A program made the translations under genes and the position numbers. A DNA stretch of 64,000 nt, taken from Aquila chrysaetos chrysaetos (taxonomy: Eukaryota; Chordata; Aves; Accipitriformes; Accipitridae). Positions 61,011 to 64,000 of this stretch are shown piece after piece. Location: NCBI RefSeq assembly GCF_900496995.4, contig NC_044014.1, forward strand, positions 6,894,001 through 6,958,000, written 5' to 3'. The notes beneath the pieces were generated by a model that saw only the letters and a list, made by a program, of their open reading frames with translations, searched no databases and had not been told where the DNA came from. The stretch's first letter is position 1; each line of letters opens with the position of its first letter.

Positions 61011-61779
61011 CCAGCCTGTGGCTGGCTGTGAGACAGGGCCCTGAGCTCATGGATGGTCGAGCAAGAGATTTGGGAGCTGGAGGGTGCCTGTGACCAACGG
61101 AGAGCATCACTGGGGCAATGGCACAGGGACCCCGCAGGGGCTCGCATCAGCAACCTGAATTCTGACACATCGTTTTATCTAGTGTTTGATTTTTCACCTT
61201 AATATTCTTTGAGTTCCTGAAGTTGTGTGGCTTAAAAATTATGTGAAAATCAAAAAACGGAGCCAAAGGAATCACTCTGCAGATCTGGAAGGACTCTCTC
61301 CCAGGGCAGGTAGCTGCTGATTGCCTGCGGGAGCGTGGCACGGCCGCAGGAGTTGGACCCTCGCACCCACCAGGAGATGGAAACAGACACTCCCACCAGA
61401 GCAGTTTCGGCTTCTTGGTGTAAGTCAGGAGCAGCGGAGTTGCCTTCTGAGCATCTGCAGGAGGCTACTGGCGTTTCGGTCCCAGTTTTACACCTCTGTT
61501 ATCCCCAGTATCTCTCTCTGCTCCAGCTCCTGCTCACTCCTTCCTCGGAGTGCAGGCTCTGCCCTCTTATTGCTCTGCGCTCCAGCGACTGCCCTTGCAC
61601 TTGCCTCCGCTGGAGATTTAAAATCTGTGACTGAAAATTGGAAGGCAAACCCCAAACAGCTGGGATTCATAATAACTCGCATTTCTAAATGAAAAGTGAA
61701 CTTGAAACCACATTTTTCTATTTAAATGCAGGGCAAAAAGAGCCCTTTTGACTGTTTAAAAACACATTTTGAGTTAATG

Positions 61780-61801
61780 AGTTTGTTGATATCAACAAAC
61801 T
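61780..61801. other. Perfect 22-bp palindrome
   Basis: AGTTTGTTGAT is followed directly by its exact reverse complement with no spacer. The centre GTTGATATCAAC resembles a dyad of homeodomain-type half sites. Any binding is unproven. Confidence 0.7.
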
Positions 61802-63744
61802 GGCATTTCTGATGGAAAAAGCCTTGAACAGCTTTAAGACACACATACACAGATGGTTTATATACCATGTAAGGGACTTAACCAAACGAAATCTCCCTAA
61901 CAGTGAGACAGGGTTTTTACAAATGGCATTAAATGGATGCTCGCTCATCCTTTTACCCCAGATAAGTGTAATGTCTAGTGAAGCGTTCAGCTGAAAAGTC
62001 CACCCGAGGGGATCGTGCCTCTCACCCCTGGCCCCCGAGCCTGGATAGCACAAGCAGAAACAACCTGGAGAGGCAGCGGGGCTATTTTCCTCCAGAGGAT
62101 GTATTTCTGTGCGACTGCAATGCAAAGAAATAACATCATACAGGTTAGAGAGGAAATAATGTCAGGTTCTTTTCTCCTTGACCAGAATTAACCATATTCT
62201 CCTCCAGTCAATCTAAATCTGGTCCACATGAAAATGCTAAAACCCTCCCCTGGAAAAAAAAAAAAAAAAATTAAATTAAAAAATTATGAATGTGAGTAGA
62301 TGAAGCAGGAAAGGGACTCCAGAAGCTAAAGTCTTCCTTATAACAGCACACAAAAATGACAGGAGAGGAGAGGGGAACATGAAACGTCAGGAGCCAGCAC
62401 CCCGGGAATGTGCTGGTGAGAAGGGGACAGGGGCAAGAGGTCCCCACTGAAGTGCCGCCTTCTTGTGCTGGAGGCACGGGCTGCGGGGAAGGAAACGTGT
62501 CTTGCTAGCAGATTCCCTGCTCACTGATCTGCCTTTCAGCACAGGGAACGTATCCCCTAACACTTTATTTTAATGGCTATCTTTCAACAGCTCCGAAGTT
62601 GTATGTTGTTGCTAAAACATTTGTAAGCACAGCAAAGCATGCTTTAGGGCTGTGCATGATTTCTTTGTTAAGGGCTTATAGGGGAGCTGATTTAATCATA
62701 AACCATCTCCGTTTAACGATAATAGTTTATGTTCGCATAGTTCCTTCATCTGAACGGCTACGTAAGGGTTTGGTGAACTATTCATGGGAGATCTTTGTGT
62801 TTACATGCACACAGATAAGCACGCAATGCATTCAGAGGCACAAGCTGCAGCCATCCGTACTTCTTACTAGATATTTTATCAAGTCAGGACCTCTCTCATG
62901 AAACTGTTTGTACAATATCCATAATAAGAGATGGCTCTCTGTCCTTATAGCCTTACTGTACCAGCTAGGAGAAGGGGTTGCTGTTGCCCCATTTCCCAGC
63001 CAGCCAGCCACACTGATGGCCGCTTACTGGTCCCACAGCAGTGGTGGGAACCAAAAACCCACAGCTCCACCAGCACTGTGCTGCAAAGCTCTGCATCTCT
63101 TCATTTTTATCGCTTTTATCATTTAATGTTGGGGCCTACTGCTTACAAAGCACATATCTTTGTAGTCCATTTTACAATTGATAAATTGTGGCTAATTACC
63201 CAAACACTGTTCTCAGAAAACATGTAGAAACTTTATGCCTCCGAGCACTTTAATCTCAATTATTGGTTGAAATTGGCCAAGGTATTCACAAGTTTTAGAG
63301 GGAACTGACAGATATATACCTACACGGATGCAGAATTTAATGATACACATCCTTTTTTCTTCAGAAAATAGCCAAACAACTGTTTAACTGTACAGACAAA
63401 AAACCCCAGATGCTGCTGCAATTAGATTTGCAGGAGACTACATCAGACGAGGTTAGTTATTGCACCCAACAGTTGAAATAAATATCCAGCAAAGAGAGGA
63501 TCTTTTTTTTCTCTTTATGTATTCTGGTCTGCTAGGTCTGGTTGATTTTACCAGTCTTTGGAATCAAAGGTGTGAGAGGGAGCTTGCAAAACTTAGTCTC
63601 ACTTAAGTATGGGAATGGAGGTTGTTGGTAGGCTGTTGAGTGTCTGACTCAGCTTCTGGTTTCCTCCCAGGAGCCCTGATCGCTGCTTTCTTTGCAGACA
63701 GTTGAGTGCACTGGTTAAAAACCTGTATTAAAAAGTGGGAGGCA

Positions 63745-63860
63745 TCAATTACTGGCTTCTGCCAACGACTTACTGTGTGACCTGGTAAAGTCACTTAGCT
63801 GTGCTCTGTAAAAGAGAGGTGGTCCTACCCCTCAGTGTGCAAAAGCTCTGTGAGCCTCTC
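63745..63860 (+). repeat. MIR SINE relic
   Basis: ctggcttctgccaacgactt, then actgtgtgacctggtaaagt, then cacttagctgtgctctgtaa matches the MIR core in order (ctctgccacttactagctg, tgtgaccttgggcaagtcac, ttaacctctctg ... tctgtaaaatg). The best preserved old SINE in the window. Confidence 0.65.
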
Positions 63861-64000
63861 ATGAACAGCTAAATATTTTCCTCTGTTATTTTTTTCTTTT
63901 TATTTGATATTACACAAAAGCTAAGTTTTGCATCTCATGTTAGAAAAATAACTAAGTCAAAAGAAAATGGAGACTTCTGGCTTTTTCTGCTCGGGGCTTG

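Overview
This window is ordinary vertebrate nuclear DNA, almost certainly from a bird. The evidence is a multi-exon gene with GT-AG introns, short 5'-truncated CR1 LINE fragments of the avian type (3' ends reading through a tail of ATTCTATG-like units), a few very old MIR/CORE-SINE-like relics, and otherwise low repeat density. No bacterial, viral or CRISPR features are visible.

One gene dominates. Thirteen coding exons on the minus strand (57716 down to 10482) encode residues 88-590 of G protein-coupled receptor kinase 5 (GRK5), ending at a TAG stop. The exons sum to 1512 bp (503 codons plus stop), the length expected for human GRK5 from residue 88, so there are no indels. All visible introns are GT-AG and phases match at every junction. 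These are exons 4-16 of the usual 16-exon gene. Exons 1-3 (residues 1-87: N-terminal helix, first lipid-binding basic region, start of the RH domain) were not found and should lie beyond 64000.

Layout: 1-9780 is gene-free flanking DNA downstream of GRK5, with a CR1 tail, an old SINE relic and unrecognised unique sequence. About 9780-10481 is an AU-rich 3' UTR. From 10482 to 38317 are exons 16 to 5, separated by introns of 0.5-8.3 kb. Intron 4 is 19.3 kb (38318-57638). Exon 4 is at 57639-57716, and 57717-64000 is the 3' part of intron 3.

Beyond the gene, the most notable signal is a dense CpG island at about 16.36-16.63 kb inside intron 12. It has a good splice donor on each strand at its flanks and is a candidate internal or antisense promoter. 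Smaller CpG-rich patches lie in intron 9 (about 26.56-26.83 kb) and intron 3 (about 60.74-61.01 kb). Several perfect short hairpins or palindromes occur in the introns. I did not find a new biological system; the regulatory and structural items are candidates only.
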